A DNA stretch of 64,000 nt from Zantedeschia hybrid cultivar (lineage: Eukaryota > Streptophyta > Magnoliopsida > Alismatales > Araceae): positions 37,165,670-37,229,669 of the forward strand of contig JARZZO010000001.1 in NCBI GenBank assembly GCA_030544215.1, given 5' to 3'. The translations under genes were made by a program, and so were the position numbers. Below the pieces are notes generated by a model. It made no database searches. It was not told where the DNA came from and saw only the letters and a list, made by a program, of their open reading frames with translations. The first letter of the stretch is position 1. Each line of letters begins with the position of its first letter. Shown one piece after another: positions 1-9,699 of this stretch.

Positions 1-1453
1 ACACATTTTACTGGCATGAATTAGTGTTGTTCTGTCTTGAATCGCGTCGCCCGAGGCCGACGCCATTCAAGCTCCATATACTGGTTTATATAAAACACTG
101 GCCACGAAGTCTGGCCTAAAAGGCGTCGACACCAGTGGTCGCCTTTTGAAAGGCGTCGACATACCCTAACGCCATTCACACCGAAAATCCCGGAATTCCA
201 GAAAACATTAATCAGGGGATTTCTGCCTTAAAAGGCGTCATGGTTACCCGACGCTTTTACGAATCGCGTCGCCCACCCACGACGTCTTTTAGTCCCAGAA
301 TCCCCGAACTGACAAACCCTCAGTCGGGGTGATTTCCTGCCTAAATGGCGTCATGATGGCCCGACGTCCTTCTGAAAGGCGTCGTCCATCCATGACGTCA
401 TTTAGCACTAGAATCGCTAACTCGTGAGACCTCGAACAGGGAGGTTTCTGCCCTAAAAGGCGTCGTACTGCCCTGACGTCCTTCTGAAAGGCGTCGACCA
501 GGCACGACGCCGTTTAGCGCCAGAAACCTGGTTCCCTAGATCCGAGGGTTTCTCCCTTAACCCGAAATACCCCGAAAAAGCCCCAAAACAGAAGGGGGAG
601 GAAAAGAAGTTCATCCACCACAAGCATGCTACAAACCCACATTTACGAGCACGGCCATACCCACAAGAACACCCCCTAAACATGCTCAATCTAGCCCAAA
701 ACACATCATATCACGCCTAGGAAAACACGAGCAACACATGCAAGGTTCGTCCCCCTACCGGTTACTTGAACTCCTGCTGGCTCCGTGTCGCCGAACCGCC
801 GCACTGCAGACCGCCGCCGGTACCCCCGAGAACGTCGCCACTCCGCCGGGACGTCGGCCACCGTCCGGAGAATGGAACGCCGCGAAGGAAGTGGTGGTGG
901 CAGAGGCGAGAGGTAGGGAGGCGTGGGAGTGGTGGAAGAGGAAGAAGAGGAAGGGAAAGGGGAAGAGTGGGGTCGGAGGAGGCGGAGAGGGAGAGGAGAG
1001 AGGGTGGAAGGGCGAGAATGAGGGAAAGAAAGGAGGGCTTGCGGGGTCAATCAGAAACTCCCTAAAACGCGTTGAGCGATAAAGACGCCTATCAGATGAT
1101 AGGACGGGCCGTACTGACAGCTGTCTGAAACGCGTCGACCACCACGGACGCCGTTCAGCTGACATGTCAGGCACCGTACACTGACACCGCAGAGTGGCAG
1201 TCTGAATCGCATCGTCCATCATGGACGCCGTTCAGACGACGAGACAGGGGCCGTACTCTCGCGGCCCGAAATCCGCCCACGTGGCACAACAGCAATTCAT
1301 CTAAATGGCGTCGACAACAGTGGACGCCGTTTGAAAGGCGTCGTGAAGTGTCGACGTCATTCAGAAGAAACTCTCAAGACCCCTCAAGGTCCAAACCAGG
1401 GTATCCGGCCCGAAATCGACCCGAAAACTGAACCCGAAACCTCAGTCCTTACA
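1..1453 (-). repeat. 3' LTR of Gypsy A (partial)
   Basis: This is nearly identical over its length to 5530-7001, the other LTR of the same element. It ends on the plus strand in CCTCAGTCCTTACA, directly next to the polypurine tract. It carries the GGCGTC/GACGCC dyads, a pyrimidine-rich tract near 900-1020 on the minus strand and a single G-box near 1276. The outer part lies before position 1. The small number of differences from the 5' LTR indicates a fairly recent insertion compared with the other elements here. Confidence 0.92.
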
Positions 1454-1470
1454 TTCTTCCCCCCTTAAAA
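1454..1470 (-). other. Polypurine tract of Gypsy A
   Basis: In element sense this reads TTTTAAGGGGGGAAGAA immediately before the 3' LTR. It is the expected plus-strand primer of reverse transcription, and near-identical tracts precede the LTRs at 26866 and 62915. Confidence 0.85.
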
Positions 1471-1479
1471 GAATTTCGT

Positions 1480-2990
1480 CCCCGAAATTGCCTGCTACAA
1501 GTAACGAGGGCGAAATGCCTCCACTGCTAACTCGCATGGGAACTTGCCAGAAAAGGTAGGGAACTGCTTCCCAGCATCTCATTCTCGCGCCCCCAGGTCG
1601 CCTCGCCCCCAGAGCGATATTGTCAAAATACTCAGTCCACAGATATAACCTTGTTTCGGAGGACCTGTCACTAGTGATTCTCAAAATGCACTAGACACTC
1701 TGGAAAGGACAAGTCCTCAGCGACTTCAAGTCCTGGAAGTTCTAACACTTGGGGCGGATCTAGAACATTCCTCTGCAACGAAACACGAAACGCATCGTGC
1801 ACTCCCGCAAGATTGAACGGCAAGGCTGGCTGGTAATCTTCCCCAATTCGAGCAAGAACGGAAAGAAGCCCAGCACGGCACGGACCCAGCTTACCTTGTT
1901 TCTCAAATCTCCTCACACCCATGGAGGGCGAGACTTGGAAAAACACGGGGTCCCCAACTTCAAACTCAATCAGTCTCTCACCGATGATAGCACAACTCCG
2001 GCAACCTAAGCACCCTGCGATACCAACCCTGATCCTGTTAACAGTCTCTAGCCAATCTCAGACTAGATTACAAGGGATCGACATAGCCATCTAAACAATG
2101 CCTCATAAGGCGCCATGCCACTGCTAGAGTGGTAACTGCTATGGTACACAAAACCCCACTGTAAACCAACGCTTCTCCCAAGAACCTCCTCAGTCTAGGC
2201 AACATGCCACGAGCAAAACCTCGGGATGATAGGCCGGGCTGAAGGCTAACCGCGTATTCAAAGTCCTCCAAAAACTCTTCCCATAACTAAGAAGTAAATC
2301 TCAAAGCCCGATCCGACATGATGGATAAGGGCACATCGAGCAGAAAGAGATGATCCGACTCACAAACAACTCAGCCAACCTACCGACTGACCAGTCCTTC
2401 CTGATAGCCAGGAAGTATGCTGACGTAGTCAGTTGCTCAATGGTAATCCAGATCACGCTCCCTCCACCAGGGAATAAATCAATCCTAATACATGTCCAAA
2501 GTCACAAGCTCCCGTTTCCACACTGGGATCGGCAAGGACTGCAACCACACTACCGCTGCGCCACTCTGATATTCCACCCTAACCTGCCGACAATTCAAGC
2601 ATTCAATTACAAAATCAACTCTGTCCTCCCTCCTACTAGACCACCTCAACGATGATACGCCTTACTCATTCCGGGAAGCACTATTTATCTAGAACAGTGC
2701 GCCTCCAAGAAGGACACACCTGCGCACGTCCTCCACGGTCAAATCACAGAATCTACCTCTAATCTGACTGCACCATCGCCTCACAGTTCTACCGGAACCT
2801 AATAGAAGTACCAAAACTGGAGCTAAAGTGAGGCGAGTCTTCAACTTAATGAAACTCCTCTCATACTCCTCGGTTCACAAGGAACGAACTCCCCTACGAG
2901 TCAACCTCAACGAAAAGGGGGGTCGCTATCGAAGAAAACCCTTGGACCAACCGTCGGTAAAATCCTGCTAATGCCCTCTCCGATCACACT
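1480..2990 (-). pseudogene. Degenerate pol remnant (RT tail, integrase) of Gypsy A
   Basis: Several minus-strand frames match parts of the integrases at 22933-23463, 25899-26776 and 63003-64000. The stretch at 1671-1946 aligns with their C-terminal segment (GVHDAFRVSLQRNV against GVHDVFHVSLLRKY), and 2068-2480 aligns with the catalytic core in broken frames. At about 2810-2960 there is a remnant of the RT connection region, followed at once by integrase N-terminal sequence near 2680-2780. RNase H is therefore lost between them. Protease and the RT catalytic core are absent. Numerous frameshifts and stops make this non-functional. Confidence 0.8.
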
Positions 2991-3179
2991 CTTACACTGG
3001 GATCCCCACACGCAATCGGTCAATCAGATCAATACAAGATAAACTATGTTCTATGATTCCGTCAGAATTGATAGATCAACGTCATAATATAATAACCTTA
3101 CAAGGTACACATTACATTACCAAATCACCACCATGATCCAAAATACATAAAGAGTGCCATACGAGTTCACAATTACTAC

Positions 3180-4307
3180 TTATAAGACAAGATAAGAGTG
3201 TTCATCTATCCCCGCACCTCGGATCTCCACGGCAAGGGCACACAACACTACATAAGGTACCGGGCTCCTACTGACCACTCGGCCCCTGACTTGTCTTATT
3301 CTTCTGGGGACAGTTTCTCGCGAGATGTCCCCTCCTGCCACAGCCAAACAGCTACTAGCGACCAATGGACACACCCGGTTGCCGTGATACCTACCACAAC
3401 GGGGACAATAATCTGCCGCATCATGTCTCTTTCCCTGCTGCCTGCTAGCTACAGTCTGCATCTGTTGGGCCGAATCGTCCTCATCTTCATCACGTGACCT
3501 CTCTTGGAACCCGAACTCAAAAGAACTCGAACCGCTTGACGGAAGGGCCGTTGATTTACTCTTGCCTTGCTGCCTCCCTCGTGCCGATCGCTCCAACTCC
3601 TTCGCCATCTGCTGAAATTGAGTCTCCACCGCTGCTGCGCATCGAACCGCTGACGCTAGATCTCTACAACACTGAGGTGCCACCATTGTCCTTAGATCAT
3701 ATCGGAGTCCACCTACAAATCTCTCTGTTCTATATCTCTCCTGCTCAGATAAATGTGGAACGAATCTTCCAAGAGCCACAAACTTCGTATGATAATCTAG
3801 AACTGACATGTCATTCTGCACCAATTCCATAAACTCTCTTTCCTCGGTCTTCTGGACGAGCCTAGGAAAGTACTGTCTACTGAACTCTCTCACAAACACC
3901 TCCCAAGGGATCTCTCTCAAGGGTCTATCTGCAAACATCCTTGTCTTGATGGTAACCCACCATTCGTATGCATTATCCTTTAACAAATAGGTTGCCAACA
4001 AGGTCTTGTCATTCTCAGCACATTCAAGAACGTCAAACGCATTCTCCACTTCCTTAATCCAACGAGCTGCCTCGTCTGGGACTAGTCGACCTGTGAAAGA
4101 AGGGGTCTCCAACCTCAAAAACCGTTCCAATACCGTGAACTGGTCACCTCGGGAATTGGATCCCTCACTACCGTCTCCCTGCTGGTATCTACCCATAGCT
4201 CCAATCATAGCCTCCACGAAACGATCCACATTATGCCCTTCTGCCCCCGAACTACCATCGTCTGATCTCGTACCACGAGCCAACGAAACTCTCTTCCTCG
4301 GCGCCAT
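3180..4307 (-). CDS. Gag polyprotein of Gypsy A
   Basis: An uninterrupted frame of about 375 codons starting at the ATG at 4307 (MAPRKRVSLARG); a GTG one codon upstream is less likely. Residues 60-230 form a retrotransposon capsid domain with the typical motifs RWIKEVENAF, YEWW and FYDYHTKF-like VLDYHTKFVALGRF. A basic linker of about 40 residues and an acidic Asp/Glu patch follow. The single zinc knuckle near residue 307 is CPRCGRYHGNRVC (C-x2-C-x3-H-x4-C), one residue short of the usual C-x2-C-x4-H-x4-C. Gag would form the virus-like particle that packages element RNA. The frame ends without protease. It is the only intact retroelement gene in the window, though the element cannot replicate alone. 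Confidence 0.85.
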   Translation of the reverse strand: MAPRKRVSLARGTRSDDGSSGAEGHNVDRFVEAMIGAMGRYQQGDGSEGSNSRGDQFTVLERFLRLETPSFTGRLVPDEAARWIKEVENAFDVLECAENDKTLLATYLLKDNAYEWWVTIKTRMFADRPLREIPWEVFVREFSRQYFPRLVQKTEEREFMELVQNDMSVLDYHTKFVALGRFVPHLSEQERYRTERFVGGLRYDLRTMVAPQCCRDLASAVRCAAAVETQFQQMAKELERSARGRQQGKSKSTALPSSGSSSFEFGFQERSRDEDEDDSAQQMQTVASRQQGKRHDAADYCPRCGRYHGNRVCPLVASSCLAVAGGDISRETVPRRIRQVRGRVVSRSPVPYVVLCALAVEIRGAGIDEHSYLVL

Positions 4308-4447
4308 CACTACTTCACGAACGCAAAAATCAACACAAACACGTCAAAACCTATCACTCTACACCAGCAGCCATCGCCTGTACAGACTCGTACTTATTGT
4401 TGGACTACGATATCTTACCCAGTTTACCACATACTCGACCAGACTGA

Positions 4448-4459
4448 GCTCTGATACCA
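4448..4459 (-). other. Primer binding site (tRNA-iMet) of Gypsy A
   Basis: In element sense TGGTATCAGAGC begins two bases after the end of the 5' LTR (GGTCGTTACA). This is the standard plant tRNA-iMet complement used to prime minus-strand DNA. Its position fixes both the LTR boundary and the element's orientation. Confidence 0.9.
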
Positions 4460-5042
4460 ACTGTAACGACCCGCCATCCTATGACCGGAGACCCAGTCAC
4501 TAAATGGATGTCGGCCCATTAACTGTAGGTTCACACCCGGATCTTATACACACATCTGGAGGAGTAAGCGTTAAACAAGATTAAATATAACATTCACACG
4601 GACTACAAGGAGGCACAGTGCGCAGGGAGTAAAGTAATAATGTCCGTACACAGTCCAACAATAATTACATGTCCAACAGATTAATTAAGTACAGGCAGAA
4701 ATAAGGTACAACAACGTCGGGGCATACCCCAGAAACTGAGATAGCTGCTGGTCCGCATGCCAAGGGGAACACCACGCACCGCCACACGCCACAAGGTCCA
4801 CACCTGAAAACGCAGGGAGTGAGCCACACCAGAATTGGGCTCAGTAGGGATCATTCGATCCCCCGCTTCCCACTCACGCACCCACAAGTGCAATAACAAA
4901 GATACAGGAGATAAAGCAAGTAAAGCTGTAACATACTACTCCTAAAATCTCGATATGAACCATGTACATTCGAAATGTACCATGCATATTTCTAGAATCT
5001 TTCTATCAAGGGGCCTACAACTCACGTCTCGGCAAAACACGC

Positions 5043-5126
5043 CAACCACGCCTCCGAAAGTGGGAAACACCAACCACACAGCCGTAAGTAGGAAACACCG
5101 TCCACACAACCGAAAGTAGGAAACAC
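5043..5126. repeat. 28-bp minisatellite, three copies
   Basis: Three head-to-tail 28-bp units at 5043, 5071 and 5099 share the core GTAGGAAACAC (GTGGGAAACAC in the first). They lie inside the Gypsy A 5' LTR. The corresponding place in the LTR at 60576-62915 has only about one such unit, so this is local expansion. Confidence 0.8.
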
Positions 5127-6814
5127 CGACCCGCTGAGACCAAACAGTAACCCCTCGGATAGCACGCTAGCTACTCCGGCCCAACTGGCTCAGGTGGTTA
5201 CTCCTTCCCTCAGCATGAGTGATTCTCCGAATGTACCACTCCGACACCGGTACTAGCTGACCTCGAGGTTCACCAGGTGACCCTCTCTCACTAGGCGTCA
5301 CCCTGCCCACGCCCCCACCGGCGCTGTGCTCACGCCCCCACCAGCACAGGGTGATAAAGCGCTACACTGTCACTCCAGGTCCACAGTAACACAAAACACC
5401 AAAACCCGACACAGTACGATCCGGTCATGTGAAAAGCCCGCGATCGGACGACATACACGCAGTGCCATCCGGTCATGAAGAATCCATTTCTACCGAGTAC
5501 ACTAAGGCATGCACTAACCAATTATCTAGCAGTATGAACACATTTTACTGGCATGAATTAGTGTTGTTCTGTCTTGAATCGCGTCGCCCGAGGCCGACGC
5601 CATTCAAGCTCCATATACTGGTTTATATAAAACACTGGCCACGAACTCTGACCTAAAAGGCGTCGACACCAGTGGTCGCCTTTTGAAAGGCGTCGACATA
5701 CCCTAACGCCATTCACACCGAAAATCCCGGAATTCCAGAAAACATTAATCAGGGGATTTCTGCCTTAAAAGGCGTCATGGTTACCCGACGCTTTTACGAA
5801 TCGCGTCGCCCACCCACGACGTCTTTTAGTCCCAGAATCCCCGAACTGACAAACCCTCAGTCGGGGTGATTTCCTGCCTAAATGGCGTCATGATGGCCCG
5901 ACGTCCTTTTGAAAGGCGTCGTCCATCCATGATGTCATTTAGCGCCAGAATCGCTAACTCGTGAGACCTCGAACAGGGAGGTTTCTGCCCTAAAAGGCGT
6001 CGTACTGCCCTGACGTCCTTCTGAAAGGCGTCGACCAGGCACGACGCCGTTTAGCGCCAGAAACCTGGTTCCCTAGATCCGAGGGTTTCTCCCTTAACCC
6101 GAAATACCCCGAAAAAGCCCCAAAACAGAAGGGGGAGGAAAAGAAGTTCATCCACCACAAGCATGCTACAAACCCACATTTACGAGCACGGCCATACCCA
6201 CAAGAACACCTTCTAAACATGCTCAATCTAGCCCAAAACACATCTTATCACGCCTAGGAAAACACGAGCAACACATGCAAGGTTCATCCCCCTACCGGTT
6301 ACTTGAACTCCTCCTGGCTCCGTGTCGCCGAACCGCCGCACTGCAGACCGCCGCCGGTACCCCCGAGAACGTCGCCACTCCGCCGGGACGTCGGTCACCG
6401 TCCGGAGAATGGAACGCCGCGAAGGAAGTGGTGGTGGCAGAGGCGAGAGGTAGGGAGGTGTGGGAGTGGTGGAAGAGGAAGAAGAGGAAGGGAAAGGGGA
6501 AGAGTGGGGTCGGAGGAGGCGGAGAGGGAGAGGAGAGAGGGTGGAAGGGTGAGAATGAGGGAAAGAAAGGAGGGCTCGCGGGGTCAATCAGAAACTGCCT
6601 AAAACGCGTCGAGCGAGAAAGACGCCTATCGGATGACAGGACGGGCCGTACTGACAGCTGTCTGAAACGCGTCGACCATCACGGACGCCGTTCAGCTGAC
6701 ATGTCAGGCACCGTACACTGACACCGCAGGGTGGCAGTCTGAATCGCGTCGTCCTTCATGGACGCCGTTCAGACGACGAGATAGGGGCCGTACTCTCGCG
6801 GCCCGAAACCCGCC

Positions 6815-6831
6815 CACGTGGCGCCCACGTG
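6815..6831 (-). promoter_or_regulatory. Paired G-boxes 11 bp apart in LTR
   Basis: CACGTG occurs at 6815-6820 and again at 6826-6831. CACGTG is the core G-box bound by plant bZIP and bHLH factors. The same pairing at exactly 11 bp recurs at 25710-25727 (approximately), 27016-27032, 48581-48597 and 62747-62763. The element's upstream promoter region therefore probably carries two sites on the same helical face. Function is inferred. Confidence 0.5.
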
Positions 6832-7002
6832 GCACAACAGCAATTCATCTAAATGGCGTCCACCTATCAAGACGCCGTTTGAAAGGCGTCGTGAAGTGTA
6901 GACGTCATTCAGGAGAAACTCTCAAGACCCCTCAAGGTCCAACCCAGGGGATCCGGCCCGAAACCGACCCGAAAACTGAACCCGAAACCTCAGTTTTTAC
7001 AC

Positions 7003-7305
7003 ATAGAGATTACTTCTCAATACAATTTCTTTCAAATTCATTAAAATTTCATGTACTGATTCTTCAATACCCACTATCGTAGAATATTCATGTGGTACTT
7101 TTTTAGATTTTGCATATGTTATACATGTTCCTTCTATTTCTTCAAGTAAAATCCGTCGCATAGCAATACCTATAGTATCGGCTTGACCTTTCATAAGCGG
7201 GGACAGAACAAAACGCCTATAATAAAGGCGCTTACTGTCTATTCTTGATTCAACACACTTCCACTGTAGTGTTTGAGTGGATCCTGCTATTTCCTATCGA
7301 ACCAT
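7003..7305 (-). pseudogene. rpoA: rpoA 5' fragment, plastid RNA polymerase alpha subunit
   Basis: The frame starts at the ATG at 7305 (MVR), meets TAG as codon 4, and then continues with clear alpha-subunit N-terminal sequence: STQTLQWKCVES, LSPLMKGQADTIG, HEYSTIVGI and NLKEIVLRSNLY. The full plastid protein has about 330 residues; only the first 100 or so remain before the LTR end at 7001. The alpha subunit assembles the plastid-encoded polymerase. This copy is dead, being both truncated and stopped. It lies about 70 bp downstream of rps11, as in plastid genomes. Confidence 0.92.
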
Positions 7306-7374
7306 AAAAATATATTATTGTTATTTGATTAGATTATTGAATTATTTATCTTGAAATCCATTCAATTCCTTTTT

Positions 7375-7806
7375 CTATATACGTCTTTTATTAGGGGGTC
7401 TACACCCATTATATGGCATAGGAGTTACATCGCGTATGGAACGAAATCGTATACCACTTTTACAAATAGTTTGTAATGTTGCATCTCGCCCTGGACCAGT
7501 ACCTTTTATCATGACTTTTGTGTGTTGCATACCTTGATCGGCGGCTATACGAATAGCGTCCTCTGTTGCGGCTTGAGCAGCAGCAGGTGTTCCTTTTTTG
7601 GGGCCTTTGAACCCAAAAATACCCGCGCAGGACCAAGAAACCACCTGCCCTTGCATATCTGCAACAATTACAATGGTATTGTTAAGACTCGCTTGAACAC
7701 GAATAATTCCTTTTTGTATTATACGTCCACCATGCCTCTTACGCGAACGAATACGTCTTCTATATCTATATCTATATCTACGTAAGTGAATTATAGGGTT
7801 AATCAT
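7375..7806 (-). CDS. rps11: rps11, plastid 30S ribosomal protein S11 (transferred copy)
   Basis: An open frame of 143 codons from ATG at 7806, close to the usual plastid length of about 138. Conserved S11 segments are visible: VQASLNNTIV, QVVSWSCAG, GTPAAAQAA, DQGM, VMIKG and the C-terminal RDVTPMPYNGCRPP. The N-terminus is unusual, with RYRYRYRRR in place of the normal basic stretch, coded by short TAT-rich tandem repeats. Across the protein many residues differ conservatively from typical angiosperm S11 as I recall it, yet no stop has appeared. S11 sits on the 30S platform contacting rRNA. In this location it is probably not expressed. Confidence 0.88.
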   Translation of the reverse strand: MINPIIHLRRYRYRYRRRIRSRKRHGGRIIQKGIIRVQASLNNTIVIVADMQGQVVSWSCAGIFGFKGPKKGTPAAAQAATEDAIRIAADQGMQHTKVMIKGTGPGRDATLQTICKSGIRFRSIRDVTPMPYNGCRPPNKRRI

Positions 7807-7916
7807 ATTTTATCATCTCATAAATATGAGTCATAAATATACGGAGATGTCCATTTCATGTTAAAACAGATTTTTTATTTTTTTACATTGATCCTTCCTT
7901 TAAAAAGCTCAAAAGA

Positions 7917-8030
7917 TTATCCTTGTCTCTGTTTATGTCTTAGCTTAGAACAAGTCACTATAATTCATCCGCACCTATGGATCAGTCGACATTTTGTACA
8001 AATTTTACGAACGGAAGCCCTTTTTTTCAT
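7917..8030 (-). pseudogene. rpl36: rpl36, plastid ribosomal protein L36, nonsense-interrupted
   Basis: From ATG at 8030 the 37-codon frame reads KKRASVRKICTKCRLI, then reaches TGA at codon 22, where the family has a basic residue (CGA in many plastomes). It resumes in frame as IIVTCSKLRHKQRQG and the normal stop at 7917. The position between infA and rps11 is exactly as in plastids. One of the zinc-coordinating cysteines lies before the stop and one after it. A C-to-T change at a CpG would explain the stop. It is too short to be found by length-based gene calling. Confidence 0.9.
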
Positions 8031-8145
8031 ATTTACGATTCCTTATCTTAATTCTGAATCTATTCTTTGAATGAAATAAAAAAAGTTTCCTTACCTTAAT
8101 TTAATTTTTGAACCTCGACCTCACAAATAAAATAAAATAAATCTC

Positions 8146-8382
8146 CTAATCGTTCAGATCTTCGTCGCGAAGTCTATAAATTATACGTCCCCTGCTGATT
8201 GAATCATAACTACTTACTTCGATTTTGACCCTATCTCCTGGTGGTAACCGGATAAAACCGCGTTGGATCCTCCCCGAAACATAACCTAGAATTAGATTTT
8301 CATTGTCTAAAGGGACCTGGAGCATACCATTGAGAAGTGATTCAGTAATTAAACCCTCATGAATCAATTTTTGTTCTTTCAC
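8146..8382 (-). CDS. infA: infA, plastid translation initiation factor IF-1 (transferred copy)
   Basis: The frame begins VKEQKLIHEGLITESL with GTG at 8382 where plastid infA has ATG. It runs 78 residues, close to the usual 77. The S1/OB-fold is recognisable through LILGYVSGRIQRGFIRL, GDRVKIEVSSYDS and GRIIYRLRDED. IF-1 binds the 30S A site during initiation. The frame can be extended upstream through TTG without an in-frame ATG, so the start codon is either GTG or lost. The gene is absent from many rosid plastomes, which argues weakly for a non-rosid source. It is probably not expressed here. Confidence 0.85.
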   Translation of the reverse strand: MKEQKLIHEGLITESLLNGMLQVPLDNENLILGYVSGRIQRGFIRLPPGDRVKIEVSSYDSISRGRIIYRLRDEDLND

Positions 8383-8499
8383 CCCAGGCAACCCTTCATT
8401 GAAGTATTAATTAATGGGGAAGTAGAACTCACTTTTCCTCTCTTTTTCTTTTCACAACTGGGAAGTTAGAGATCAAATTAGGATACCATAGGAAAAGGA

Positions 8500-8904
8500 T
8501 CAAGATATATAACACAAAACTTCTCCTCCAACGCCTTCTAGGCGAGCTTCTCGATCTGTCATTATACCTCGAGAAGTAGAAAGAATAGCAATCCCCATTC
8601 CGCCTAAAATTCTAGGAATTCGTTGGTAGTTCGAATAGATTCGTAGACCAAGTCGGCTGATATGCTTTAAATTAAAAATAGTTTTATATATTCTTTCCCT
8701 AGTTCTTTTATGTCGTAGGGTTGAAACCAAGAAATTTTTATTACTTTCTCGATGTTTTCTAACGTTTTCAATAAAACCTTCTCGCAAAAGTATTTTAACA
8801 ATGGTTTCGGTGATATTAGTAGATGCTATTCGAACCATTCCTTTTTTTTTCATGTCAGCATTTCTTATAGAAGTTATTATTTCGGCAATGGTGTCCCTAC
8901 CCAT
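8500..8904 (-). CDS. rps8: rps8, plastid 30S ribosomal protein S8 (transferred copy)
   Basis: An intact 134-codon frame from ATG at 8904 (MGRDTIAEIITSIRNADM), the normal plastid length. The C-terminal S8 signature is present: LGLRIYSNYQRIPRILGG, ILSTSRGIMTDREAR and GGEVLCYI. S8 binds the central domain of 16S rRNA and is needed for 30S assembly. The gene lies between rpl14 and infA as in plastomes. Substitutions are scattered but the frame is clean, so the insertion is recent or the donor plastome was already divergent. Confidence 0.92.
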   Translation of the reverse strand: MGRDTIAEIITSIRNADMKKKGMVRIASTNITETIVKILLREGFIENVRKHRESNKNFLVSTLRHKRTRERIYKTIFNLKHISRLGLRIYSNYQRIPRILGGMGIAILSTSRGIMTDREARLEGVGGEVLCYIS

Positions 8905-9055
8905 GATGAAGTATCATTATAGTTACTCATAATTTTGATATAATCAACATGTTTATTTTTTATGAATTCATAAAAAAAAAAATATGCTTGAGATACAATC
9001 TACTAATTTATCTATTTCAGATATTCTACTATCTCATTATTTCATCTACAAATAT

Positions 9056-9342
9056 TTATAATATTTCAGGGGCTAATGAGACAATTTTAGTGAAATTGAA
9101 ATCTCTCAATTCCTCGACGATTGCGCCAAAAACTCGAGAACCTTTTGGATTTCTTTTTTGATCAATGACAACTGTTGCATTGTCATCATATCGTATTCTC
9201 ATACCATTTTCACGCTTGAGTTCTTTACGCGTACGTACAATTACAGCTCTAATTATTTCTGATCTTTCGAGTTTCATCTCTGGCGCCGCTTCTTTAATTA
9301 CAGCAACACTAACGTCACCAATATGAGCATATCGGCAATTAA
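9056..9342 (-). pseudogene. rpl14: rpl14 3' fragment, plastid ribosomal protein L14
   Basis: The C-terminal two thirds of L14 are readable from about 9342 downward: CRYAHIGDV, VAVIKEA, LERSEIIRAVIVRT, IRYDDNATVVIDQ and NFTKIVSLAPEIL before the stop at 9056. The N-terminal 25-30 residues of the 122-residue protein are missing. At this point the sequence changes to LINE-type DNA. The next plastid gene, rpl16, is absent, so the block was broken here. Confidence 0.9.
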
Positions 9343-9699
9343 TTATGAAAGTTGGCTAGGTTAGCAGCACCTTAGGATGGCACGTTGATAAGATCCTTCC
9401 ATTTAGCAGCATGTTGATAACAGGCTACTTTCCTATTTGGGGACATGCTATCACAATCTGACAGCTCTGTCTTAGGCTATGAAACAGAGAAGTTGAAATT
9501 CTTAAAGACAAATTTAGCTCTTCTACTCAGTTTTCCTATTCAATTGTAGCTTTCTGAAATGGATCTGATATCAGGAAGAACTGCAAGCAACAGGTGCATT
9601 CTTGATTGTTTCACTCCTTAGAAAGTCATGTTGCATCTCTCCTTCCAAATCCCCCATGTTGAGCACCTGGTGGTGTTAAAGGCAAGGATAGTGGCTGGT

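Larger units (their letters stand above)
1..7001 (-). mobile_element. Ty3/Gypsy chromovirus copy A, internally deleted
   Basis: An LTR retrotransposon read on the minus strand. In order it has a 5' LTR (4462-7001), a tRNA-iMet primer binding site, an open gag, a heavily deleted pol remnant, a polypurine tract and a 3' LTR cut by the window start. The LTRs begin TGTAAGGACTGAGG and end CGGGTCGTTACA in element sense. The integrase C-terminus resembles the Tekay/del chromovirus group. Protease, most of reverse transcriptase and RNase H are missing, so the copy could move only with enzymes supplied in trans. Its 5' LTR abuts plastid-derived rpoA sequence, so it landed in that block. The TSD cannot be tested because the other end is outside the window. 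Confidence 0.9.
4462..7001 (-). repeat. 5' LTR of Gypsy A (2540 bp, mosaic)
   Basis: It runs from TGTAACGACCC at 4462 to TTTTTACA at 7001 on the plus strand. Its two outer portions match the family-1 LTRs (for example 23464-25898). The middle, about 5280-5900, resembles the family-2 LTR at 61340-61900, including the duplicated cacgcccccaccgg-type segment. It therefore looks like a recombinant between LTR families. It holds many GGCGTC-N10-GACGCC dyads, a 28-bp minisatellite and a G-box pair. Confidence 0.88.
7002..9342 (-). other. Plastid-derived block (rpl14 to rpoA)
   Basis: The minus strand preserves the standard plastid order rpl14-rps8-infA-rpl36-rps11-rpoA with usual spacing and AT-rich spacers. 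It is cut on the left in rpoA by a Gypsy LTR end and on the right within rpl14 by LINE sequence. The base composition is markedly more AT-rich than the neighbouring LTRs. In-frame stops in rpl36 and rpoA and a GTG in place of the infA start show decay. The block is best read as a nuclear plastid insertion (NUPT). Plastid DNA inside a mitochondrial chromosome is the alternative. Confidence 0.9.

Noticed and set aside
706..1050. Ser/Pro-rich frame repeated in LTRs (also 6228-6587, 20642-20962, 45020-45313)
   Set aside because: It begins with TTG, lies in a low-complexity pyrimidine tract, and its length varies between copies. Better explained as an untranslated leader.
7917..8030. rpl36 stop restored by U-to-C RNA editing
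   Set aside because: U-to-C editing of this kind is known from hornworts and ferns, while the gene order and rpoA/infA sequences look angiosperm. The neighbouring truncations show the block is not a working plastid locus.
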